Source of the DNA: Accumulibacter sp036625275
GTDB taxonomy: Bacteria; Pseudomonadota; Gammaproteobacteria; Burkholderiales; Rhodocyclaceae
NCBI RefSeq assembly: GCF_036625275.1
Contig: NZ_JAZKUD010000002.1
Span: forward strand, 124,001-188,000
Length of the DNA: 64,000 nt
Direction: 5' to 3'
The notes below the pieces were generated by a model, which saw only the letters and a program-made list of their open reading frames with translations, did no database searches and had not been told where the DNA came from. The position numbers and the translations under genes are program-made. Each line of letters starts with the position of its first letter. Within the stretch, counting starts at the first letter, position 1. Below are positions 17,808-26,510 of the stretch, in pieces.

Positions 17808-18779
17808 ATGCGTCCAGAACACCACGCCAGGGTCGGTCAGCGGCGCCAGAGTGGCATCGCGCTGCTGGCGCTGCTGACCCTGCTGACTCTTTGGGGGCTG
17901 TATCTATTCGTCGGCCAGCTCAACGCGCTTCAACTCGAGATGGCAGGTAAACGCAATGCCGAGGCTGCGCTGACGGAGGCGAAATACGCCCTGATCGGAC
18001 GCGCCGCCACCGACCAGAACCGTCCTGGCAGCTTACCCTGCCCTGCGATCGACGAGACCGGCGTATCCCCCCTCCTGATAGGCAATCACTGTCCTTCGTA
18101 CATTGGTCGCCTGCCCTGGAAAACACTGCGGGTGAGCGATCTGCGCGACCAGGCTGGCGAGCGCCTCTGGTATGCCCTCGCGCCCGCATTGCGCGACGAC
18201 GATTCCGCGCAACCGATCAATTCCCAGACGCTACCGGAACTCAAGCTCGACGGTATGTCAGACATCGCAGCCATCCTATTCTCCCCTGGTGTGCCACTCG
18301 CTGACCAGAATGGCCGACCGGGCAACGCTGTCGCAGACTACCTGGACGGCAGCAACAACGACGGCGATTACGCCTTCGTTTCCGGGCCGCTTTCACCGAC
18401 CTTCAACGACCGGGTATTGTCCATCAGTCGTGGCGACCTCTTTCGCGCTGTCAATCAGCGAGTTCTTGGAGAAGTGCGCGGCCCTGCAGATAACCCGGCC
18501 GGGCCGCCGAACTACGCCTTGCGCCGTTACCATGCCGACCATGCCACTTTTCCCTGGGCTGACAAGGATGGCGATGGATTGGGCGATGTCGATACGACTG
18601 TTGGCAAACTGCCCAACAATGATCTCGTATTGCCAAACTCCCTCGCATGGCTGGGCACCAATGGCTGGCTGCCCTTGCTCACCTATCAGCGATTGAGTCC
18701 CAACTCGGCGAGGATCGGAATAGTCGGCAGCAGCAATACCCTGAACGTTCTGCCCTGCTCAGGTTCGCCTTGCCCATGA
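17808..18779 (+). CDS. Minor-pilin-like protein of the pilus locus (PilX/MshP-like N-terminus)
   Basis: Predicted 323 residues from ATG 17808, chosen because GAGGGTGAG precedes it; an upstream TTG at 17742 has none. The N-terminus RRQSGIALLALLTLLTLWGLYLF resembles PilX/MshP minor pilins, with Gly before the hydrophobic helix but no Glu at position 5. The body has GSLPCPAIDETG, two more Cys and RLPWKTLRVSD. These blocks recur in the next gene product (GYFPCPAIPTIA, VLPWATLAVAE), so the two are related. Asp/Gly-rich segments (DKDGDGLGDVDTT; GSNNDGDYAF) could bind calcium. Specific role unknown; a tip or minor pilin is likely. Confidence 0.65.
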   Translation: MRPEHHARVGQRRQSGIALLALLTLLTLWGLYLFVGQLNALQLEMAGKRNAEAALTEAKYALIGRAATDQNRPGSLPCPAIDETGVSPLLIGNHCPSYIGRLPWKTLRVSDLRDQAGERLWYALAPALRDDDSAQPINSQTLPELKLDGMSDIAAILFSPGVPLADQNGRPGNAVADYLDGSNNDGDYAFVSGPLSPTFNDRVLSISRGDLFRAVNQRVLGEVRGPADNPAGPPNYALRRYHADHATFPWADKDGDGLGDVDTTVGKLPNNDLVLPNSLAWLGTNGWLPLLTYQRLSPNSARIGIVGSSNTLNVLPCSGSPCP

Positions 18780-18885
18780 ACGCTCTCGCCAGCCATGGCC
18801 ACGGCAAATCGCTCCGGGATGGTTTCTCTCCGGACGGGAGGGTCATCTTTCTGAATTTACGCGATCCAGCCCATCAGGTGCCTGC

Positions 18886-19623
18886 ATGAAGAATCCGTCC
18901 TTCCAGGCTCCGACAAGCCAGGGCTTCACCCTGACCGAACTGGCCGTCGTGCTGGTTATCACCTCGATCCTGATCGGCGGGCTACTGGTGCCCCTGTCGT
19001 CGCAGATCGACGCACGCAACAGCAATGATACCAGGGCAGCCATGGCCGAGATCCGTGAGGCGTTGCTGGGTTTTGCCGCCGTCAAAGGTTACTTTCCCTG
19101 TCCGGCGATACCAACCATCGCCAGTGGGAGTCCGAATGCCGGACTTGAAGGGGCTCGCAATGCGGGTAGCTGCATCCATCCAGCCGGGGTATTGCCATGG
19201 GCAACCCTGGCGGTCGCAGAAAAGGACGCCTGGGGACGGCGCTACAGCTACCGGGTGACCCCGGAATTCAGCAACGCCCCTCCCCTCCTCCCATTCAACC
19301 TCTCGTCCAGCGGCGACATCAAGGTCTTGTCCACAGCCGGTGGCGTCGCTGTCGCCACCGTCGTACCAACCATCGTGATCTCCCACGGCAAGAATGGCAA
19401 CGGGGCTTACACGGCCGAAGGAGCGCAATTACCTGAAGGGAGCGATGCCGATGAACTCGAAAACCGGGTCTTGATCACGCCTGCAGGCGTGTGGTCAGAC
19501 GGCTCCGTTGCCAAGGAGTTTGTCAAACGGGCGGCACCGACGGTCACTTACGACGATGAAGTCGTGTGGATTGCCCCCGGCGTGCTCTTCAACCGCATGA
19601 TCACTGCCGGCAAACTGCCTTGA
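18886..19623 (+). CDS. Type IV prepilin-like protein with PCPA motif
   Basis: A 245-residue protein with a canonical class III signal: leader MKNPSFQAPTSQG cut before FTLTELAVVLVITSILIGGLL, with Glu at +5. The globular part contains GYFPCPAIP, two Cys that may pair, and LPWATLAVAEKDAWGRRYSYRV, shared with the preceding gene product. Needs a prepilin peptidase encoded elsewhere; none is in the window. Likely a minor or initiating pilin. Its stop overlaps the start of the adenylate cyclase gene by one base. Confidence 0.78.
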   Translation: MKNPSFQAPTSQGFTLTELAVVLVITSILIGGLLVPLSSQIDARNSNDTRAAMAEIREALLGFAAVKGYFPCPAIPTIASGSPNAGLEGARNAGSCIHPAGVLPWATLAVAEKDAWGRRYSYRVTPEFSNAPPLLPFNLSSSGDIKVLSTAGGVAVATVVPTIVISHGKNGNGAYTAEGAQLPEGSDADELENRVLITPAGVWSDGSVAKEFVKRAAPTVTYDDEVVWIAPGVLFNRMITAGKLP

Positions 19624-20915
19624 TGTCGAGCGCAAGAAGCTTCCTCGACCGGTTGCGCAACGCCGGCATCACCGATACCGACAACGAAGAACAACGTCTG
19701 CAGAAGTCCCTGTTGTTTTTTGCGACCGGTCTGATCTGTCTGGCCTCGGTTGTGTGGCTCTTTCTGTACTGGCAGCTCGGACCCCGATTTCCGTCCAACC
19801 TGTCTTTTGCCCTGCAGTTGCTGCTCGTCGGCAATCTTCTCGTTTACCTGAAAACGCTCAACTTCAATGCCTTTCGCTGGATCCAGCTATCCTTGTTCCT
19901 GTTCACGCCCTTTATCGCACAATGGAGCATTGGCAGTTTCATCACCGCCAGCGGCATCAGTCTCTGGGCTTTGCTGGCACCGATCGGCGCAGTGCTGTTC
20001 ATCGGCCCGAGAGAGTCCGGGGTCTGGTTTTTTGCCTATGTTTTTCTCACCGTGCTCTCCGGTGGCTTCGACTACTATCTCGCGGACTCGCTGAGCATGG
20101 CGCAACACCCAGTGCCGCCGCAGACCACTGCATTCTTCTTTGCCCTCAATTTTGCGGCCGTATCGGCCATTGTCTATGTGCTGCTGCGCTACGCAGACTC
20201 CCAGAAGCACCAGGCCCAGCAACGTCTGCAGGAGGCCCATCGGCTGCTGCAAAGCGAACAGGAGCGCTCTGAACGACTGCTCCTGAACATTCTTCCCGCA
20301 CCGATCGCCAAGCGCTTGAAAAACGGCAACCAGACGATTGCGGATGGCTTTTCCGAAGTCTCGGTGATGTTTGCCGACATCGTGAGCTTCACGCGCGTTG
20401 CCGAAGGGCTGACCCCCCAACAAGTTTTTGCCATGTTGAACAAAATCTTCTCCTGTTTTGACGAACTTGCCGAAAAGTATGGCCTCGAGAAGATCAAGAC
20501 CATTGGCGATGCCTACATGGTCGCCTCCGGCCTCGACGGCGCAAGCAAGAATTCGACCGAGGCGCTGGCCGATATGGCACTGGAAATGTGCAGCCTGCTT
20601 CATCATGACTTCAGCATTAACGAGATGCACCTCGAACTGCGCATCGGCATCGGCACGGGCCCGGTGGTCGCCGGTGTCGTCGGCAAGAAGAAATTCATTT
20701 ATGACCTCTGGGGTGACACAGTGAACATCGCCAGCCGAGTGACTACCGAGGGCATTCCCGGCATGGTTCAGGTCGATGAGCGAACCTACCGGCGCCTACA
20801 GCGGAGTTTCAATTTTCAGGAACCCCGGACGATCTTTCTGAAAGGCAAAGGGAACATGGTCGTCCATCACCTGATCGGCCGCCGAACCGCCGGCAGCGCT
20901 GATCATGCCCGTTAG
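19623..20915 (+). CDS. Membrane-bound class III adenylate cyclase
   Basis: Predicted 430 residues with about six membrane helices (30-190), a short coiled coil (195-220) and a C-terminal guanylate/adenylate cyclase domain (240-425). The metal-binding Asp residues are Asp252 (FADIVSF) and Asp296 (IGDAY). Substrate-specifying residues are Lys292 (EKIKTIGD) and Asp361 (IYDLWGD), the ATP-type pair rather than the Glu/Cys of guanylate cyclases. Asn368 and Arg372 (NIASR) complete the active site, so an active cAMP-forming enzyme is expected. It is translationally coupled (TGATG) to the prepilin gene, placing cAMP synthesis inside the pilus operon. Confidence 0.9.
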   Translation: MSSARSFLDRLRNAGITDTDNEEQRLQKSLLFFATGLICLASVVWLFLYWQLGPRFPSNLSFALQLLLVGNLLVYLKTLNFNAFRWIQLSLFLFTPFIAQWSIGSFITASGISLWALLAPIGAVLFIGPRESGVWFFAYVFLTVLSGGFDYYLADSLSMAQHPVPPQTTAFFFALNFAAVSAIVYVLLRYADSQKHQAQQRLQEAHRLLQSEQERSERLLLNILPAPIAKRLKNGNQTIADGFSEVSVMFADIVSFTRVAEGLTPQQVFAMLNKIFSCFDELAEKYGLEKIKTIGDAYMVASGLDGASKNSTEALADMALEMCSLLHHDFSINEMHLELRIGIGTGPVVAGVVGKKKFIYDLWGDTVNIASRVTTEGIPGMVQVDERTYRRLQRSFNFQEPRTIFLKGKGNMVVHHLIGRRTAGSADHAR

Positions 20916-22627
20916 GCGGCTGGCCCGTCCGGCGGCAGCCTCCGCAACTCGAAGCACACCTGGCCAGGGACATTGCTGGCCAGTCGTAACTCGTAGCCGC
21001 AGCTTTCCGCCTGCCGAGCCGCATGATAAAGCCCGACCCCAAGACCGCTCTCGGAGGCTACGGGCGCGCGCAGCAGGTCGCCCAGGATAAGGGGGTCAAG
21101 CGCGCTGCCGGTATCGCAGATACGTAGTACCGAGGCATCAGCGGTGATGGAGACGCACACCTGCAAGTCGCTGTCCACTTGTGCCTTGAGGAGTGCGTTC
21201 TGCAATAGGTTGTCGGCGACGCTGTCAAAAAGCGCCACCGGCAGCAGGGCATCGGAGTTCAGATCGACTGCGACGAAAGTGACCGGCGTTGTGGCGTAAC
21301 GCTGTTGCTGGAGCTGCCACCACGCCGCCACCGGCAGGAGGCCACCCGCATCGGTTTGTGGCTTCTGGAGTTTGCTCAGGGTTTGCTGCAGGCGTTGCGT
21401 GATTTGCGGCAACTGGCGCTGCAGCAAGCGATCGAGCCGTTCGCCCTGCTCGCCGTTCATCGTCTGCGCCAGGTAACATAAGTTGCTCAGCGATTGCAGC
21501 AGATTCTTGACATCATGCGTCAGGCGAGCACCAGTTTCATGAATCGCGCGCAGATAGCTCACCTGCTGCAATTCGCGAGCGCGCAACTTGGCGATGTAGT
21601 GCTCATTGGCGAGTTGCGCCAGCAGATGAAAATGCCAGACCAGCGCCGGACTCAGCTTATGACGAGTATGCAGGGTCAGTTGCAGGGGTTGTCCAGGAAA
21701 ATCCTGACGGAACCGCGACTCCCTGCCGAAGGCGCCGCTGCGTGCTCCGGCAACCCAGCTCCCGCCATCGACCCACGGTAGATCGAGCATCTCCGCGAGC
21801 GCCTGTGACAGGAACTGTTCCGGCTCGCTTTCGCTGCCGGCCAGCATCGTCAGGCGATGTAACCATGTTTCAAACGGCAGGCCGATGGTCAGCAGATAGC
21901 GAGAGAAAAAGACGTCAAAACCGGTAAATCCGGGACGGGTGTTCCAGGCCCAGCCAATCAGCAGCAGCAGCAAGGCGATCGAGATCAGCGCGTTGAGTAC
22001 CGCTTCGAGATACCCTGACTGGCGCAGCAGCATGAAAGCCAGACTACCCAGAATTAGGACGGCAATCAGCAGGAAAATGAACAGGCTGTAGAACAGGTCG
22101 ATCATCCCGCCGCCGGGTCGGTCGCTTTCCTGCGAGAGTGGCAACAGCAGCATCACCAGAAAGCACGCCGGCATTCCCCAGGCAAATTCGCGATCCAGTG
22201 ACGGGCCGGTCAGAGCGGCATGCGGTACTACCTGGGGTACCAGCCAGAGCAGCAGCGCGGCCAACAGGTAGGCAAAGGCGATCAGATAGAAAATACGGGT
22301 CGGTCGATGATCGATGAACATGACCCGTCCGCCAACCAATGCGGCCAGCATGACCACCCAGACGATCAGCAGCCACCAGCCATACCAGGCGACGCCACAG
22401 CCAAGTACCAGGGTGAGCACCGCCAGCCCGATCAAATCGACATTGCGTTCTGCGTAAGTGAACGGTTGCCAGAGAATGAACAGTCCGACATTGACCAGCC
22501 AGCATAGCAAACCAATCGTTGTATCGGCCCCGGAGACCAGCGCCAGGTGCAACACCCCCAGCAAGGAAACCAACAGCCAGCGCTGGCGCTGGCGCAAAGC
22601 GCTAGCAACGCGCTGCAGCAGGGTCAT
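20912..22627 (-). CDS. Membrane sensor histidine kinase of the pilus locus
   Basis: A 571-residue kinase with about eight membrane helices (residues 17-250), a GAF-like linker region (265-345), and a C-terminal transmitter. The phospho-acceptor is His371 in ARLTHDVKNLLQSL. The N box is DNLLQNAL, the G1 box ICDTGSA and the G2 box SGLGVGLY. The layout resembles PrsK/PilS-type kinases that pair with sigma-54 activators. It ends convergently with the adenylate cyclase gene, overlapping it by four bases, and its promoter region is shared with the divergent pilin gene. No orphan regulator lies beside it, so the regulator at 6113-7570 is the probable partner. Confidence 0.85.
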   Translation of the reverse strand: MTLLQRVASALRQRQRWLLVSLLGVLHLALVSGADTTIGLLCWLVNVGLFILWQPFTYAERNVDLIGLAVLTLVLGCGVAWYGWWLLIVWVVMLAALVGGRVMFIDHRPTRIFYLIAFAYLLAALLLWLVPQVVPHAALTGPSLDREFAWGMPACFLVMLLLPLSQESDRPGGGMIDLFYSLFIFLLIAVLILGSLAFMLLRQSGYLEAVLNALISIALLLLLIGWAWNTRPGFTGFDVFFSRYLLTIGLPFETWLHRLTMLAGSESEPEQFLSQALAEMLDLPWVDGGSWVAGARSGAFGRESRFRQDFPGQPLQLTLHTRHKLSPALVWHFHLLAQLANEHYIAKLRARELQQVSYLRAIHETGARLTHDVKNLLQSLSNLCYLAQTMNGEQGERLDRLLQRQLPQITQRLQQTLSKLQKPQTDAGGLLPVAAWWQLQQQRYATTPVTFVAVDLNSDALLPVALFDSVADNLLQNALLKAQVDSDLQVCVSITADASVLRICDTGSALDPLILGDLLRAPVASESGLGVGLYHAARQAESCGYELRLASNVPGQVCFELRRLPPDGPAA

Positions 22628-22695
22628 GCAGCGTCCTGGTCGACTACCCGTAGCCCGGTTCGCAGGCCCATGGCCAGTCCAACTCTGGTCAAGGG

Positions 22696-22711
22696 TGTCG
22701 AAATGCCGACA
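22696..22711. promoter_or_regulatory. Candidate enhancer site for a sigma-54 activator
   Basis: A perfect inverted repeat TGTCG-N6-CGACA lies about 67 bases upstream of the -24 element of the pilin promoter. That position is typical of sigma-54 activator binding sites. The Fis-type DNA-binding domain of the response regulator at 6113-7570 would bind such a dyad as a dimer. Binding is inferred. Confidence 0.45.
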
Positions 22712-22762
22712 GGTCCGAAGACCTTGACCGGCAAATCAGCGGGATTTTCCCGGTACGAGTCC

Positions 22763-22778
22763 GGGCACGAAACGTGCT
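22763..22778 (+). promoter_or_regulatory. Sigma-54 (-24/-12) promoter of the major pilin gene
   Basis: GGGCACGAAACGTGCT matches the consensus TGGCACN5TTGCW with two mismatches. The invariant GG (22764-22765) and GC (22776-22777) are spaced exactly ten bases apart. Transcription would start near 22788, 30 bases upstream of the pilin ATG. Confidence 0.7.
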
Positions 22779-22818
22779 TTGAATCCACCACCATATTCGA
22801 CAGTCACCGGAGAATGAC

Positions 22819-23526
22819 ATGAACCAGCCGAACAAGCTGCAGTCGGGCTTTACCCTCGTAGAGGTTGCCATTGTACTCGTCATCATCGGCCTGCTGCTCG
22901 GTGGGGTGCTGAAAGGACAGGAGTTGATCAACAGTGCCAAGGTCAAGAATTTTGTCAATGACTTTCGCACCGTTTCGGCTTTGGTCTATGCTTACCAGGA
23001 TCGCTTCAAGTCATTCCCGGGCGACCAGAATCAGACGCAACTGGATAATGCTTTTGGTGCCAACCTGGCGAACGCATGTACCCCGGCGGCGGATGGTAAA
23101 TGCAGACAGAACAACGGCCGCGTCGAAGGCGCCTGGGATGCCGGTGGCGCCGATGGCAAGGGGGCTGCGACCGAGGAAAGCGTCGTCTTGTGGCAGCACG
23201 TTCGCTTGGCCAACCTGGCCACAGGCCCTACGGATCTTAACTCCACGGACTACCGGCCACGTAATACCGATGGCGGTTTCATCGGTATCGAGAGCAACGG
23301 CGGAGTGGCTGCGCCGTACATCAAGGACATGCGAGGGTCGTTCTTTATTTGCTCAGCCGGCATCCTCGGCCGTCACGTCAAACAGATCGATACCACCATG
23401 GATGACGGTAATACCGCTGGCGGATCGCTTCAGGCCGTAGCGAATGGTGCTGCCCGTGGCAGCGCGGCGGTCAAAACCATCGACATTCAGGAAGGGACCT
23501 CGTACACGGTCTGCGCCGCCTTTTGA
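22819..23526 (+). CDS. Type IV pilin, probable major (MshA-like) subunit
   Basis: A 235-residue prepilin with leader MNQPNKLQSG, cleavage before FTLVEVAIVLVIIGLLLGGVLKGQELINSAKV and Glu at +5. The following FVNDFRTVSALVYAYQDRFKSFPGDQ is characteristic of MshA-like pilins of betaproteobacteria. Four Cys residues (near 93, 99, 177 and 232) could form two disulphides. It has a good leader GGAG before the ATG and its own sigma-54 promoter, separate from the assembly genes, as expected for a highly expressed structural subunit. That it is the major pilin is inferred from this separate, strong-looking control. Confidence 0.85.
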   Translation: MNQPNKLQSGFTLVEVAIVLVIIGLLLGGVLKGQELINSAKVKNFVNDFRTVSALVYAYQDRFKSFPGDQNQTQLDNAFGANLANACTPAADGKCRQNNGRVEGAWDAGGADGKGAATEESVVLWQHVRLANLATGPTDLNSTDYRPRNTDGGFIGIESNGGVAAPYIKDMRGSFFICSAGILGRHVKQIDTTMDDGNTAGGSLQAVANGAARGSAAVKTIDIQEGTSYTVCAAF

Positions 23527-23564
23527 GCAGTAGCCAAGCCTTCTTCCCCCGGAATAAACAACAA

Positions 23565-23579
23565 CCCGCCAGCGGCGGG
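23565..23579 (+). terminator. Hairpin after the pilin gene, possible terminator
   Basis: CCCGCC (23565-23570) and GGCGGG (23574-23579) form a 6-bp GC stem with an AGC loop, 39 bases after the pilin stop. There is no T-run after it, so intrinsic termination is uncertain. Confidence 0.35.
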
Positions 23580-23707
23580 CTCGCTCACCCCTTCCTGCAA
23601 CAGGCCAAGATCCATTGCTTGACAGCGTCTCCCTGTCTCCCGCTATTGCCGGCAAGGGTGCCGCGAGCGCAAGGCTGCCGGCGCGGGATGAGTGCTCAGG
23701 GGGCTTC

Positions 23708-23716
23708 TGCTATACT
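23708..23716 (+). promoter_or_regulatory. Candidate extended -10 promoter of the kdsD operon
   Basis: TGCTATACT combines a TATACT -10 hexamer with an extended -10 TG, 27 bases before the kdsD ATG. No convincing -35 hexamer is present, as is common for extended -10 promoters. Confidence 0.45.
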
Positions 23717-23742
23717 TCTGCCATGATCAGTGCTGCCTCCCC

Positions 23743-24726
23743 ATGAGCCCAATACTGCCTTCTCCGAAAGCGCTCGATCTGGCCCGCCAGGTCCTGCGTA
23801 TAGAAGCCGATGCCGTACTCGCGCTGGTCGACCGCATCGACGGCGGCTTCATGCAAGCGCTGCGGCTGATTCTCAATTGCCATGGTCGAGTCATTGTCAG
23901 CGGCATGGGCAAATCCGGTCATGTCGGACGCAAGATCGCTTCGACTCTGGCCAGTACCGGCACGCCCGCCTTTTTTGTTCATCCGGCGGAGGCCAGCCAT
24001 GGCGACCTCGGGATGATTACCCGCGACGATGTGCTGATTGCGCTTTCCAATTCCGGCGAGAGCGCCGAGTTGCTGACCATCGTGCCGAGCATCAAGCGCC
24101 AGGGTGCCAAGCTGATCAGCATGACGGGCAATGCGCAGTCATCACTGGCGATCGAGGCCGATGTGCACCTGGATGCCGCGGTTGCTCAGGAAGCCTGCCC
24201 ACTCAATCTTGCGCCAACTGCCAGTACCACCGCTGCCCTCGCACTCGGCGACGCGCTGGCGGTCGCCCTGCTCGATTCGCGTGGTTTTGGCCCAGAAGAT
24301 TTTGCCCGTTCGCATCCTGGGGGCTCGCTTGGTCGTCGGCTACTGACGCATGTGCGCGATGTGATGCGTGTCGGGCCGGCCATTCCGGCCGTTCTTGCAG
24401 AGACCAGCCTGCCGGATGCCATTCGTGAGATGTCGCGCGGAGGGATCGGCATGACCACCGTGCTGACCCCTGATCGACGGGTGATCGGCATCTTTACCGA
24501 CGGTGACCTGCGGCGCGCTTTCGCCGGTCAGCAGGACCTGCGCACCCTGTCGATAGGCGACATCATGCGGCGAGAGCCGCGCACGATCGCTCCCGACCAG
24601 CTCGCGGTGGAGGCCGTCGAGATGATGGAGCAACACCAGATCAACCAGTTGCCAGTAGTCGACGACAGGGGCATTCTCGCCGGCGCACTCAATATGCATG
24701 ACCTTTTCAGGGCCAAGGTGATCTGA
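23743..24726 (+). CDS. kdsD: D-arabinose 5-phosphate isomerase
   Basis: Predicted 327 residues from ATG 23743 (MSPILPSPKALDLARQVLRIEADAV). It has an N-terminal SIS domain (VIVSGMGKSGHVGRKIASTLASTGTPAFFVHPAEASHGDLGM) followed by two CBS domains (210-325). It interconverts ribulose 5-phosphate and arabinose 5-phosphate, the first step toward Kdo in lipopolysaccharide inner core. Its stop overlaps the kdsC start by one base. Confidence 0.95.
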   Translation: MSPILPSPKALDLARQVLRIEADAVLALVDRIDGGFMQALRLILNCHGRVIVSGMGKSGHVGRKIASTLASTGTPAFFVHPAEASHGDLGMITRDDVLIALSNSGESAELLTIVPSIKRQGAKLISMTGNAQSSLAIEADVHLDAAVAQEACPLNLAPTASTTAALALGDALAVALLDSRGFGPEDFARSHPGGSLGRRLLTHVRDVMRVGPAIPAVLAETSLPDAIREMSRGGIGMTTVLTPDRRVIGIFTDGDLRRAFAGQQDLRTLSIGDIMRREPRTIAPDQLAVEAVEMMEQHQINQLPVVDDRGILAGALNMHDLFRAKVI

Positions 24727-25280
24727 TGTCAGGCCTCCTCGACGACCATGCCAGGGTGCGTGCGCGCCAGCTCAAACTGATGGCTTTTGACGTCGACGGG
24801 GTGCTCAGCGACGGCTCGTTGTTCTACAGCGACGCCGGTATCGAGATCAAGGCGTTCAACACGCTTGACGGGTTTGGTCTGAAAATGCTGCAGCAGGCCG
24901 GCATCACGGTTGCCATCATCACCGGCCGGCGTGCCCGTTGCGTCGAGCTGCGAGCGCAGGACCTGGGCATCCAGTACCTTTATCAGGCAGTTGACAACAA
25001 ACTCGAAGTCATGCATTCGCTACTCGCCGAACTCGGTCTCGGGACTGATGATGCCGGTTACATGGGCGATGACATACCCGACCTGCCGGTGATGACCGCC
25101 TGTGCTTTCTCTGCCACACCGGGCGATGGCCATGCGCTGGTACAGCGCTATGCTACGCTCATCACCGAGCGTCACGGCGGCCGCGGTGCGGTACGCGAGG
25201 CCTGCGAGTTTATTCTTGATGCACAAGGCAAGCTGGCAGCGACGCTGGCACCGTATCTGACGGTGATGACCAGCCGATGA
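24726..25280 (+). CDS. kdsC: 3-deoxy-D-manno-octulosonate 8-phosphate phosphatase
   Basis: A 184-residue HAD-family C0 phosphatase. Motif I is FDVDGVLSDG (residues 19-28), motif II lies around ITGRRA and motif III includes the Lys of DNKLEV, with GDDIPDLPVM as motif IV. Like other KdsC proteins it has no cap domain and acts as a tetramer. It hydrolyses Kdo-8-phosphate to Kdo. Positioned between kdsD and lptC with overlapping codons at both ends. Confidence 0.95.
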   Translation: MSGLLDDHARVRARQLKLMAFDVDGVLSDGSLFYSDAGIEIKAFNTLDGFGLKMLQQAGITVAIITGRRARCVELRAQDLGIQYLYQAVDNKLEVMHSLLAELGLGTDDAGYMGDDIPDLPVMTACAFSATPGDGHALVQRYATLITERHGGRGAVREACEFILDAQGKLAATLAPYLTVMTSR

Positions 25281-25870
25281 AAAAGTGGAGTAGCGCACTG
25301 CTGCCACTGAGTATTTTGCTCGTTCTGGTCGTTCTGACTGCCTGGCTGCGCTACGTTACTGAATTCCCGGAAGTGCGCAATGACGGCAAGAGTCGTCACG
25401 ATCCCGACTACATCATCAGTGGTGTGCTGGGGCGCAAGCTCGATGCTTCGGGAAACCTGCTGTACACTCTGACCACAGACGAGATCCGTCACTATCCTGA
25501 CGATGATACGATCCACCTGCTCAAACCGACACTGATTTACCTGGATCCCAAGCAACCGCCAGTCATCATCAGATCAGGGCATGGGCAGGCGAACTCGCAA
25601 GCCCAGCGGGTCGATCTCTGGGACCAGGTTGAGATACACCGTGCCGCGACTGCCCAAGAAGGGCAATTGGTGGCCACGATGTCCGAGCTGACGGTGTTGA
25701 CCGAGGAGGAAAAGGCTTTCACCAAGAGCCGGGTGCTGATCACCCAGACCAACTCCTGGGTACAGGGGGTCGGCATGCAGGTAGACAACAAGTTGCGGAC
25801 TTACCTGCTGGAATCCGCCGTCACCGGACAAATTGAAAGCCATTTTTCCAGAAAGAAAGCCCAGAGATGA
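25277..25870 (+). CDS. lptC: LPS export system protein LptC
   Basis: A 197-residue bitopic protein: one N-terminal membrane helix (ALLPLSILLVLVVLTAWL, 8-25), then a periplasmic beta-jellyroll with the typical PDYIISGVLGRKLDASGNLLYTLTTDEIRHYPDDDTIHLLKP start. It bridges LptB2FG and LptA to pass LPS across the periplasm. Four-base overlaps with both kdsC and lptA show coupling. Confidence 0.93.
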   Translation: MKKWSSALLPLSILLVLVVLTAWLRYVTEFPEVRNDGKSRHDPDYIISGVLGRKLDASGNLLYTLTTDEIRHYPDDDTIHLLKPTLIYLDPKQPPVIIRSGHGQANSQAQRVDLWDQVEIHRAATAQEGQLVATMSELTVLTEEEKAFTKSRVLITQTNSWVQGVGMQVDNKLRTYLLESAVTGQIESHFSRKKAQR

Positions 25871-26484
25871 AGAAGATCCATGGCTGTGCTTGCGCCACCA
25901 GCCTCCTGCTGTTCGCCCTTTCACTGCCGGCGCAAGCTGAGCGTGCGGATCGCGACAAGCCGATTCATCTTGAAGGCGATCGTCTGAGCATCGATGACAT
26001 CAAGAACGTCAAGATTCTCGAGGGTAATGCGGTCCTGATTCAGGGCACCATGGAACTTCGTACCAGCCGCCTGGTGGTTACCCAAGACGCCGATGGTTTC
26101 CAGAAAGCCGTTGCGACTGGTGGTGCCAACGGCCTTGCGCATTTCAGGCAGAAGCGGGAGGGCGTCGACGAATTTACTGAAGGCGAAGCCGAGCGTATCG
26201 AACACGACGCACGCAGCGAGACCACGCAGTTCTTTGTTCGCGCCTGGATCCGCAATGGCCTTGACGAGGTCAAGGGAGCGTACATTTCCTATGATGCGCT
26301 GAATGAAAAATTCCTGGTTACCACGACGGGTGGCATCAACAAGAGTGCTACTGGTGCAGGGCAGGCACGCGTGCGCGCGATCATCCAGCCAAAGGCCAAA
26401 AACGCGGACCCTGCGCCCGCCGATAAAAAGAGTGACTCCCTGACCCTCAAGCCCGCAGCAAAAATCAGCCCCAGAGCCGATTGA
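25867..26484 (+). CDS. lptA: LPS transport periplasmic protein LptA
   Basis: A 205-residue protein with signal peptide (CACATSLLLFALSLPAQA, cleaved near residue 24) and an OstA-type beta-jellyroll (HLEGDRLSIDDIKNVKILEGNAVLIQGTMELRTSRLVV). It polymerises into the periplasmic LPS bridge. The last ~25 residues are Ala/Pro/Lys-rich and probably disordered. In many betaproteobacteria lptB follows; here the operon stops and a phasin gene comes next. Confidence 0.94.
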   Translation: MKKIHGCACATSLLLFALSLPAQAERADRDKPIHLEGDRLSIDDIKNVKILEGNAVLIQGTMELRTSRLVVTQDADGFQKAVATGGANGLAHFRQKREGVDEFTEGEAERIEHDARSETTQFFVRAWIRNGLDEVKGAYISYDALNEKFLVTTTGGINKSATGAGQARVRAIIQPKAKNADPAPADKKSDSLTLKPAAKISPRAD

Positions 26485-26510
26485 ATCGGTTTGCGCCTAC
26501 GCCGCAGGCA

